Assembly (NCBI GenBank): GCA_947306845.1
Contig: CAMZHP010000073.1
Coordinates: 1-12,336, forward strand
Source of the DNA: an uncultured Prevotellaceae bacterium
GTDB lineage: Bacteria > Bacteroidota > Bacteroidia > Bacteroidales > Bacteroidaceae
Reading direction: 5' to 3'
DNA length: 12,336 nt
Shown here: in pieces, positions 6,679 through 12,336 of the stretch
How the letters are laid out: each line of letters starts with the position of its first letter
Position numbering within the stretch: position 1 is the stretch's first letter
Translations under genes and position numbers: made by a program
Notes under the pieces: model-generated
Databases searched by the model: none
What the model was told of the DNA's origin: nothing
The model's input: the letters and a program-made list of their open reading frames with translations, nothing else

Positions 6679-7617
6679 ATGCTACTTGATATTCTGCTGA
6701 TTGTAATAGGTGTGGTGCTCGTTATTTGGGGCGCTGACAGGATGACCGACGGTGCTGTGAGCATCGCCCAACGTTTGAAGATACCCAAAATAGTAATAGG
6801 TCTGACCATCGTCGCCATGGGAACCTCTGCGCCTGAGTTTTTCGTCAGTTTGATGTCTGCGCTGAAGGGCACACCCGACTTGGCTGTGGGCAATGTGGTA
6901 GGAAGCAACATCTTCAACACACTGCTCATTGTTGGCGTGGCAGCCATGGTGACACCTATCGTCATCTCACGCTCCACCGTGCGGAAAGATATGCCGTGGT
7001 CGATGCTGGCCGCCATCTTGCTCACTGTCATGTGCCTCGACAGTGTCATTTCTCGATGGGATGCGCTGGTGCTCTTTGTCTTGTTCTGCACCTTTATTGG
7101 CTATAACCTGCGTGAGGCGAAGAAAGGCAAGGCTCAGCCCGAGGAAGAAGAGGAAGGTAAGGCCATGAAACCCATCCTCGCAGTTGGCCTCGTCTTGCTC
7201 GGGCTGGGATGCCTCGTGCTTGGCAGCAACATCTTCGTAGATAGTGCCACCAGGGTGGCGCAGCAACTTGGGGTGTCGGAGGCTGTCATCGGCCTCACAA
7301 TCGTGGCAGGCGGTACCTCGTTGCCAGAACTGGCGACCAGTGTCGTGGCTGCCCGCAAGGGACAAAGTGCCATTGCCATCGGCAACGTCATCGGCAGCAA
7401 TGTGTTCAACGTGCTGATGATCATCGGTATCACGGGCTTGGTAAAACCCATGAACATCAATGGCATCACCACTGTCGATCTTGGTGTCATGACTGGCAGC
7501 ATGGTGCTCGTCTGGCTGTTCTCCTATACGAAATTCAAGGTGGAGAGATGGGAGGGCGCTGTCCTCACTGGTATTTTTGCCGCTTATATGTGCTGGCTTA
7601 TCTCACAGGTGATTTGA
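6679..7617 (+). CDS. K+-independent Na+/Ca2+ exchanger family protein (YrbG-like)
   Basis: A 312-residue inner-membrane protein of the cation/Ca2+ exchanger superfamily, about the usual length for bacterial members (10 helices). The two inverted alpha repeats are clear: residues 41-86 contain GTSAPE (48-53) and GNVVGSNIFN (71-80), and residues 205-250 contain GGTSLPE (211-217) and GNVIGSNVFN (235-244). The glutamates in these two motifs (Glu53, Glu217) are the expected ion ligands. Between the halves is a hydrophilic, acidic loop with five glutamates in a row (about 148-164). The family exchanges Na+ (or H+) for Ca2+; the exact ions cannot be told from sequence. The ATG is 12 bases after the TlpA-like stop, with no promoter between them, so the two probably form one transcript. 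Confidence 0.93.
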   Translation: MLLDILLIVIGVVLVIWGADRMTDGAVSIAQRLKIPKIVIGLTIVAMGTSAPEFFVSLMSALKGTPDLAVGNVVGSNIFNTLLIVGVAAMVTPIVISRSTVRKDMPWSMLAAILLTVMCLDSVISRWDALVLFVLFCTFIGYNLREAKKGKAQPEEEEEGKAMKPILAVGLVLLGLGCLVLGSNIFVDSATRVAQQLGVSEAVIGLTIVAGGTSLPELATSVVAARKGQSAIAIGNVIGSNVFNVLMIIGITGLVKPMNINGITTVDLGVMTGSMVLVWLFSYTKFKVERWEGAVLTGIFAAYMCWLISQVI

Positions 7618-7736
7618 GATTCTGATTCAACACAAATATACAGGTACAGAGGCTTTTGAGTTGGGGGTTCAGTTGCTTATGACAAATCCCCATGCTTTTC
7701 TCAAAAAATATCTTAAGTCCCGAATTGTCGGCAGTT

Positions 7737-8231
7737 TCATTGATTGAGCAGTTGCACGATGGCTTCGAGCCCTTCGCGGTCGGTTTCGTCAAAAGCAGAC
7801 AATTCTGTGGAGTCGATATCGAGCACGGCGGTGATGTCTCCGTTGGCGTTTCTCACGGGAACGACAATCTCAGAGCGTGAGAGCGAAGAGCATGCGATAT
7901 GTCCAGGAAATAGCTCCACGTCATCGACGATGATGGTCTCACCCCGTTGCCACGCTGTCCCGCACACTCCTTTTCCCTTCTTGATCCGGTAGCAGGCAAT
8001 AGTACCCTGAAAGGGTCCGAGCAACAGCTCATCGCCCTTGACCAAGTAAAACCCCACCCAGAAAAAGCGCTCTCCGAAAGTCGAATGGAGAAATGCCGTC
8101 ACATTGGCAAGCACACCAATGGTGTTGTCCTCACCTTCGATGAGACTCTTTATTTGGGGAATGATATCCTCATAGATAGCTCGTTTGGAAACCGCCTCGT
8201 TATCTGTCTTTTTCAGCATGTATTTGTCCAT
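7737..8231 (-). CDS. msrC: free methionine-R-sulfoxide reductase (GAF-domain fRMsr)
   Basis: A 164-residue cytosolic protein made of one GAF domain. This family reduces free L-methionine-R-sulfoxide to methionine, using thioredoxin as electron donor, and so repairs oxidised methionine. The three redox cysteines are Cys80, Cys90 and Cys114; their spacing (10 and 24) equals that of Cys84, Cys94 and Cys118 in the E. coli enzyme. The substrate-binding acids are also present: Glu121 seven residues after the catalytic Cys, and Asp138/Asp140 in VLDIDS, with one residue inserted relative to E. coli. FFWVGFYLV (56-64) is the usual family signature. A second Met at residue 5 could also serve as start. 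The gene converges with the exchanger gene, with 119 bases between, and is divergent from trpB. No consensus promoter is evident upstream of it. Confidence 0.93.
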   Translation of the reverse strand: MDKYMLKKTDNEAVSKRAIYEDIIPQIKSLIEGEDNTIGVLANVTAFLHSTFGERFFWVGFYLVKGDELLLGPFQGTIACYRIKKGKGVCGTAWQRGETIIVDDVELFPGHIACSSLSRSEIVVPVRNANGDITAVLDIDSTELSAFDETDREGLEAIVQLLNQ

Positions 8232-8344
8232 TTGATGGTTTGATATGTTGTCTTTAAAAACGCAAAATCGTCGGTTTTATTTTCTTGACATATTAAACAT
8301 CATATTTTTTCTAACATTTTGTCGTTTGTTTGAATCAAAATGCG

Positions 8345-8352
8345 TAATTTTG
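8345..8352 (+). promoter_or_regulatory. -7 box (TAATTTTG) for trpB
   Basis: TAATTTTG matches TAnnTTTG and lies 29 bases before the ATG at 8382. Candidate -33 TTTG sites exist at 8318-8321 (23-base gap) and 8325-8328 (16-base gap), neither at the preferred 19-21 spacing. Confidence 0.6.
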
Positions 8353-8381
8353 CAACGAATTTTACCTAATTCAATAAAACT

Positions 8382-9746
8382 ATGTCTAAACAAAAGAGAT
8401 TTATCTTACAGGAGAACGAGATTCCAACTCAGTGGTACAACATCCAGGCAGAGATGCCCAATAAGCCATTGCCACCTATCCATCCAGGAACGAAACAGCC
8501 ACTGTCTGCGGAGGACCTGGCACACATTTTCAGCTATGAGTGCTCAAAACAGGAACTTGACACCGAGCATGCTTGGATAGACATCCCAGAGCCAGTGCTG
8601 GATATGTATAAGTATTATCGTGCCACACCGCTGGTGCGTGCATATGCTTTAGAGGAAGCCCTTGGCACACCTGCACACATCTATTTCAAGAATGAGAGTG
8701 TCAACCCGCTCGGTTCGCACAAAATCAACTCCGCTCTTCCCCAGTGCTACTATTGCAAGCAAGAGGGTGTGACCAATGTCACCACGGAGACAGGTGCAGG
8801 CCAGTGGGGCGCAGCCTTGAGCTATGCTGCCAAGGTCTTCGGTCTGGAGACAGCTGTCTATCAGGTGAAGCTGACCATGCAGCAGAAGCCTTACCGCTCA
8901 TCCATCATGCGCACCTTTGGTGCCACGGTGGAAGGTTCGCCTTCGATGTCAACACGAGCCGGCAAGGATATTATCACCCGCGACCCCATGCACATGGGTT
9001 CACTGGGCACAGCTATCTCTGAGGCAGTGGAACTCGCCACCACCACACCCAACTGCAAGTACACGCTGGGTTCGGTGCTCAACCATGTGTCGCTCCATCA
9101 GTCCATCATCGGTTTGGAGGCTGAGAAACAGATGGCGATGACCGGAGAGTATCCCGACAAGGTGATCGCTTGTTTCGGCGGAGGCAGCAACTTTGGTGGT
9201 ATTGCCTTCCCCTTTATGCGCCATGTGTTCTCAGGCGAGCGCAAGATTGAGTTCATTGCCGCAGAGCCCAACAGCTGTCCGAAACTCACCCGCGGTGTCT
9301 TTGACTATGACTTCGGAGATGAGGCAGGCTATACACCATTGCTCCCGATGTTCACACTCGGACATGAATTCAGACCCGCCAATATCCACGCTGGTGGACT
9401 TCGCTACCATGGTGCCGGTGTCATCGTCAGCCAACTTATCAAGGATGGTTACATGCATGGTGTCGATATTCCTCAGTTGGAAACCTTCCAGGCAGGTATT
9501 CTCTTCAGCCGCACCGAGGGCATCATTCCCGCCCCCGAGAGCTGTCATGCCATCGCCGCCACCATCCGTGAGGCTCTCAAGTGCAAGGAGACAGGTGAAG
9601 AGCAAGTCATCCTGTTCAACCTCAGTGGTCACGGACTCATCGACATGCCTTCATACGAGCAGTTTATCAATGGCGACCTGCGCAACTATGATCTCTCTGA
9701 CGAGGAGCTTGCTAAGGGTATGGCCAATCTTCCACACCTCATTTAG
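8382..9746 (+). CDS. trpB: tryptophan synthase beta chain, TrpB2 type
   Basis: A 454-residue PLP enzyme, longer than the classical TrpB (about 400) as expected for the TrpB2 branch, with the extended N-terminus (about 1-80) of that group. The PLP lysine is Lys114 in NPLGSHKINSA, the catalytic-loop glutamate is Glu136 in TETGAGQWG (Trp where classical TrpB has His), and the phosphate-binding loop is GGGSN (266-270). LFNLSGHGLIDM (411-422) is the C-terminal signature. TrpB joins indole to serine to give tryptophan. TrpB2 enzymes are often encoded away from trpA and have been suggested to salvage free indole rather than work in the TrpA complex. That fits this single-gene setting: no other trp gene is in the window. 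A 14-bp hairpin follows the stop. Confidence 0.95.
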   Translation: MSKQKRFILQENEIPTQWYNIQAEMPNKPLPPIHPGTKQPLSAEDLAHIFSYECSKQELDTEHAWIDIPEPVLDMYKYYRATPLVRAYALEEALGTPAHIYFKNESVNPLGSHKINSALPQCYYCKQEGVTNVTTETGAGQWGAALSYAAKVFGLETAVYQVKLTMQQKPYRSSIMRTFGATVEGSPSMSTRAGKDIITRDPMHMGSLGTAISEAVELATTTPNCKYTLGSVLNHVSLHQSIIGLEAEKQMAMTGEYPDKVIACFGGGSNFGGIAFPFMRHVFSGERKIEFIAAEPNSCPKLTRGVFDYDFGDEAGYTPLLPMFTLGHEFRPANIHAGGLRYHGAGVIVSQLIKDGYMHGVDIPQLETFQAGILFSRTEGIIPAPESCHAIAATIREALKCKETGEEQVILFNLSGHGLIDMPSYEQFINGDLRNYDLSDEELAKGMANLPHLI

Positions 9747-9775
9747 GATTTTAGAAACCTTTTGGGGAAATATGT

Positions 9776-9806
9776 TAAGGAGTAGTGGGGTTCCCGCTAC
9801 TCCTTA
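9776..9806. terminator. bidirectional hairpin between trpB and the dockerin gene
   Basis: A 14-bp stem (9776-9789 with 9793-9806, one G-T pair) with the three-base loop GTT lies 30 bases after the trpB stop. Its right arm contains the stop codon and the last codon of the convergent dockerin gene. Neither side has a T-run, so it is not a textbook intrinsic terminator, but its position and strength suggest a shared transcript end or RNA-stabilising stem. Confidence 0.6.
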
Positions 9807-10213
9807 CCTAATATTATAGCTACGATGGTCAGCACATCGTTGAGGAAGATTCCTCCGCTGCCATCCATGTCGGCATTGTAAAAGTTGAACTTATCGGGAT
9901 TCCTGCCGAGGATATAATCCACAGCGATGAGCGCATCCGTGATGTTTATCGCTCCGTCAAGGTTGACATCACCCAGCGAACCAGAGAAGCCTTTGGAGAA
10001 ATACATTTTGGCCAGATCGTCAAGAGATATGGTGAGACGCTCGTCTCCGTTGACCGCAGTCATCATGTCATCGCTGAATGTGATGACTGTGCCGACTGAC
10101 GTGATGGAAGCTGTGCTGTTGTCTTTGTTCTTAAAAACCAGTTTCTTGTGGTCATCAGCCCATAGAGGTATGCAAAGCATCAGAGTGGCAAAAAGGACTA
10201 ATAGCTTGTTCAT
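9797..10213 (-). CDS. small secreted dockerin type I-like protein
   Basis: A 138-residue protein. Residues 1-19 form a signal peptide (MNKLL, hydrophobic to LWA). Residues about 24-75 are a short strand-rich segment (LVFKNK...VITFSDD...LDDLAKMYFSKG) of the kind seen at the start of many Prevotella/Bacteroides surface proteins. Residues 80-138 are a pair of dockerin-type Ca2+ loops: DVNLDGAINITD (82-93) and DMDGSGGIFLND (115-126), each with Asp/Asn/Ser at positions 1, 3, 5, a Gly at 6, a hydrophobic residue at 8 and Asp at 12, followed by helices (ALIAVDYILGR, VLTIVAIILGK). Dockerins bind cohesins to join proteins into extracellular assemblies; no cohesin or enzyme is nearby. Upstream in-frame codons to 10270 were rejected because the -7 box (10240-10247) lies inside them. 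Convergent with trpB, divergent from aspS. Confidence 0.88.
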   Translation of the reverse strand: MNKLLVLFATLMLCIPLWADDHKKLVFKNKDNSTASITSVGTVITFSDDMMTAVNGDERLTISLDDLAKMYFSKGFSGSLGDVNLDGAINITDALIAVDYILGRNPDKFNFYNADMDGSGGIFLNDVLTIVAIILGKE

Positions 10214-10239
10214 CTTGAAAAAGGTTGAATGATTCTGTG

Positions 10240-10271
10240 CAAAAATATGGAAAAAATCTGTAAATGGCAAA
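10240..10271 (-). promoter_or_regulatory. promoter for the dockerin gene
   Basis: On the minus strand TTTG (10271-10268), 20 bases, then TATTTTTG (10247-10240), matching the Bacteroidetes consensus. It supports the start at 10213. Confidence 0.65.
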
Positions 10272-10322
10272 AATAATCAGCTAATTGGCAAAAAGGATAA
10301 GCAAAACTGCGTTACTTGAAAA

Positions 10323-10354
10323 TTTGTGGGATTGAGAAAATATCACTAATTTTG
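10323..10354 (+). promoter_or_regulatory. promoter for aspS
   Basis: TTTG (10323-10326), 20 bases, then TAATTTTG (10347-10354), an exact consensus promoter. The leader to the ATG at 10424 is about 60 bases. Because the promoter lies inside the longer open frame that begins at 10316, it excludes that start. Confidence 0.8.
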
Positions 10355-10423
10355 CACCAAATTGTAGAAACCAAAAACATTGTGGGAAGTGAAAGCCCCA
10401 CAAAAAGTAAAACATTTTCAATC

Positions 10424-12190
10424 ATGTACAGGACCAACACATGCGGAGAGCTGAGACTCTCCGACGAAGGACGGCAGGTGACTCTTGCCGGATGGGTGCA
10501 GCGAAGCAGGAAAATGGGAGGTATGACTTTCATCGACCTCCGCGACCGCTATGGCATCACACAATTGGTGTTCAACGATGATACCGACAGTGCATTGTGT
10601 GAACGTGCCAACAAATTGGGACGTGAATATTGCATCCAGGTGACAGGAACGGTGAGAGAGCGCGAGAGCAAGAATGCGAAGATGCCCACAGGCGACATTG
10701 AAATCATTGCCGAGCAGCTCAATGTACTCAGTGAGAGTGTCACCCCACCATTCACCATTGAGGACAATACCGACGGAGGTGATGACATCCGTATGAAATA
10801 CCGCTATCTCGACCTGCGTCGCCCGGCAGTGCGCCGCAATCTTGAACTGCGCCACAAGATGACCATCGCTATCCGCAATTTCCTTGATTCAAAGGACTTT
10901 ATCGAAGTGGAGACACCTATCCTCATAGGCTCTACCCCAGAGGGTGCCCGTGACTTTGTCGTGCCTTCCCGAATGAATCCTGGACAGTTCTATGCTCTTC
11001 CGCAAAGTCCTCAGACCCTCAAGCAGTTGCTCATGGTGAGTGGTTTCGACCGTTATTTCCAGATAGCCAAGTGTTTCCGTGATGAAGACCTCCGGGCCGA
11101 CCGTCAGCCGGAGTTTACTCAGATTGACTGCGAGATGAGTTTCGTCGATCAAGAAGATGTCATCAACTTGTTTGAGGACATGTGCCGTCACCTGTTCAAA
11201 GAGCTTCTTGGCGTACAGCTTCCGGAGCGGTTGCAACAGATGCCATGGCATGAGGCCATGAGGCGGTTTGGCAGCGACAAGCCCGACCTGCGCTTTGGGA
11301 TGGAGTTTGTCGAATTGATGGATGTCCTTCAGACAGGGTCTTTCCCCGTCTTCGACCAGGCCAAATACATCGGCGGAATCTGTGTGCCGGGATGTGCCGG
11401 ATATACCCGCAAGCAGCTTGACCAGCTTACAGACTTTGTCAAGCGCCCGCAGGTGGGAGCCAAGGGACTCGTCTATGTGAAATACAACACCGATGGCACC
11501 ATCAAGAGCAGTGTGGACAAGTTCTATTCACAGGAAACCTTGCTCGCCCTCAAGGAGCGCATGGGCGCCAACGACGGCGACCTCGTGCTTATCCTCAGCG
11601 GCGACAATGCCAATAAGACACGCGTGCAACTCTGCACTTTGCGCCTGGAGATGGGCGATCGCCTGGGTCTTCGCGACAAGAACCGTTTCGAATGTCTGTG
11701 GATTGTCGACTTTCCTCTCTTTGAGTGGAGCGACGAAGAGCAGCGCCTCATGGCCACACACCATCCTTTCACCATGCCCAATCCCGAGGATATCCCTCTG
11801 TTGGACGAACATCCAGAGCAGGTTCGCGCCAAGGCATACGACTTCGTGTGCAATGGCATTGAGGTGGGAGGTGGAAGTTTGCGTATCCATGACGGCAAAC
11901 TGCAGGCCAAGATGTTTGATATACTCGGATTCACACCCGAGAGAGCCATGGCACAGTTTGGCTTCCTGATCAATGCCTTCAAGTATGGAGCTCCCCCTCA
12001 TGCAGGGCTTGCTTTCGGCCTCGACCGGTTTGTGTCAATTTTCGCTGGTCTCGACAGCATCCGCGACTGCATCGCCTTCCCCAAGAACAACAGCGGTCGT
12101 GATGTGATGCTTGACGCTCCTTCTGAATTGGATCCCAAACAGCTCGATGAATTGCAGATAAAGGTTGATTTACATCAAGAAATTCAATAA
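10424..12190 (+). CDS. aspS: aspartate--tRNA ligase
   Basis: A 588-residue bacterial-type class II aminoacyl-tRNA synthetase, the usual length. It charges tRNA-Asp with aspartate using ATP in the cytosol. In order: the N-terminal OB-fold anticodon-binding domain (about 15-105, [13 protein letters not shown]...FIDLRDRYG), the linker RYLDLRR (127-133), the catalytic core with [15 protein letters not shown] (169-183), [10 protein letters not shown] (194-203) and motif 2 [18 protein letters not shown] (218-235), the bacterial GAD insertion (roughly 285-410), then [20 protein letters not shown] and motif 3 GLDRF (532-536). Position 31 in the anticodon domain is Met rather than the His linked to relaxed tRNA specificity in non-discriminating enzymes, so a discriminating enzyme is more likely; this is a weak hint. 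The start at 10424 gives the family N-terminus and lies about 60 bases past the promoter. It stands alone with no co-directional partner before it. Confidence 0.97.
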   Translation: MYRTNTCGELRLSDEGRQVTLAGWVQRSRKMGGMTFIDLRDRYGITQLVFNDDTDSALCERANKLGREYCIQVTGTVRERESKNAKMPTGDIEIIAEQLNVLSESVTPPFTIEDNTDGGDDIRMKYRYLDLRRPAVRRNLELRHKMTIAIRNFLDSKDFIEVETPILIGSTPEGARDFVVPSRMNPGQFYALPQSPQTLKQLLMVSGFDRYFQIAKCFRDEDLRADRQPEFTQIDCEMSFVDQEDVINLFEDMCRHLFKELLGVQLPERLQQMPWHEAMRRFGSDKPDLRFGMEFVELMDVLQTGSFPVFDQAKYIGGICVPGCAGYTRKQLDQLTDFVKRPQVGAKGLVYVKYNTDGTIKSSVDKFYSQETLLALKERMGANDGDLVLILSGDNANKTRVQLCTLRLEMGDRLGLRDKNRFECLWIVDFPLFEWSDEEQRLMATHHPFTMPNPEDIPLLDEHPEQVRAKAYDFVCNGIEVGGGSLRIHDGKLQAKMFDILGFTPERAMAQFGFLINAFKYGAPPHAGLAFGLDRFVSIFAGLDSIRDCIAFPKNNSGRDVMLDAPSELDPKQLDELQIKVDLHQEIQ

Positions 12191-12234
12191 AACTGACAAC
12201 AAATAGTGAAACACAGTCTTTTTCTGCATAAATA

Positions 12235-12267
12235 TTTGACGTTTTCGAATAAAAAATACTAATTTTG
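12235..12267 (+). promoter_or_regulatory. promoter for the gene beyond the right edge
   Basis: TTTG (12235-12238), 21 bases, then TAATTTTG (12260-12267), an exact consensus promoter 45 bases after the aspS stop. The A/T-rich leader of about 60 bases includes a run of seven T and leads to an ATG at about 12333. Confidence 0.75.
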
Positions 12268-12332
12268 CAACCGAAATTAAAAGGTTGATACAGAATTAGT
12301 TCACCTACTAATTATTCGTTTTTTTAAAATCA

Positions 12333-12336
12333 TGGC
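12333..12336 (+). CDS. possible first codon of the next gene (partial)
   Basis: An ATG follows TTTTTTTAAAATC at the very end of the window, about 60 bases downstream of a consensus promoter. Only the first codon is visible, so the product cannot be inferred, and the true start might lie further right. Confidence 0.3.

Noticed and set aside
7654..7706. Imperfect inverted repeat (TTTTGAG/CTCAAAA with inner GGGG/CCCC) between the exchanger gene and msrC
   Set aside because: The loop between inner arms is over 20 bases and the arms are separated by unpaired stretches; it could be a transcript end but the evidence is too weak to list.
10214..10270. Longer N-terminus for the dockerin protein (19 extra residues)
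   Set aside because: It would bury the signal peptide and overlaps the -7 box at 10240-10247.
10316..10423. Longer N-terminus for aspS (36 extra residues)
   Set aside because: It contains the -33 and -7 promoter boxes and adds sequence absent from aspartyl-tRNA synthetases.
11493..12001. Open frames of 150-158 codons on both strands inside aspS
   Set aside because: They are shadows of the aspS coding sequence; the aspS motifs run through the whole region.
1..12336. Mobile elements, CRISPR arrays, defence genes, tRNA/rRNA genes
   Set aside because: No transposase, integrase, regularly spaced repeats, terminal inverted repeats or cloverleaf sequence was found; gene content is ordinary chromosomal.

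Overview
The window looks like chromosomal housekeeping DNA from a Bacteroidales bacterium, most likely Prevotella or a close relative. The reasons are: repeated promoters of the Bacteroidetes type (TTTG, about 20 bases, then TAnnTTTG); A-rich leaders without a clear Shine-Dalgarno site; and proteins typical of the group, such as a secreted TlpA-like thioredoxin with a long N-terminal region, a dockerin with a lineage-style N-terminal segment, a TrpB2-type synthase beta chain and an oxaloacetate-decarboxylase-like alpha subunit. I see no phage, transposon, CRISPR, tRNA or rRNA.

Layout. Bases 1-2850 hold a leftward run: an oxaloacetate decarboxylase/pyruvate carboxylase-type carboxyltransferase, an HD-domain hydrolase starting 5 bases after it, and the first 102 codons of a secreted or envelope protein that resembles the start of a Bacteroidetes LptD/OstA-like protein and runs off the left edge. 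Divergent from this are two rightward genes for exported proteins of unknown role, an SH3-like periplasmic protein and a lipoprotein. They end at a hairpin shared with the convergent queF.

queF and the queuosine-precursor transporter gene yhhQ form a leftward two-gene operon with its own promoter and an about 80-base structured leader. Divergent from it are a TlpA-like thioredoxin and, 12 bases later, a Na+/Ca2+ exchanger. Then come a leftward free methionine-R-sulfoxide reductase (msrC), a rightward trpB2, a leftward small secreted dockerin protein convergent with trpB (shared 14-bp hairpin), and rightward aspS. The window ends in a well-formed promoter and leader for a next gene that starts about at the last bases.

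Functional links. Only yhhQ-queF is a clear pathway unit: uptake of a queuosine precursor and reduction of preQ0 to preQ1. The oxaloacetate-decarboxylase-like gene, trpB, msrC and aspS are single metabolic genes.

Points that deserve attention: the yhhQ-queF leader, which can be drawn as a pseudoknot somewhat like preQ1 riboswitches; the biotinyl-like domain of the decarboxylase, where the biotin lysine is replaced by tryptophan; the minimal secreted dockerin protein; and the unassigned SH3/lipoprotein pair. I did not find a clear new multi-gene system.
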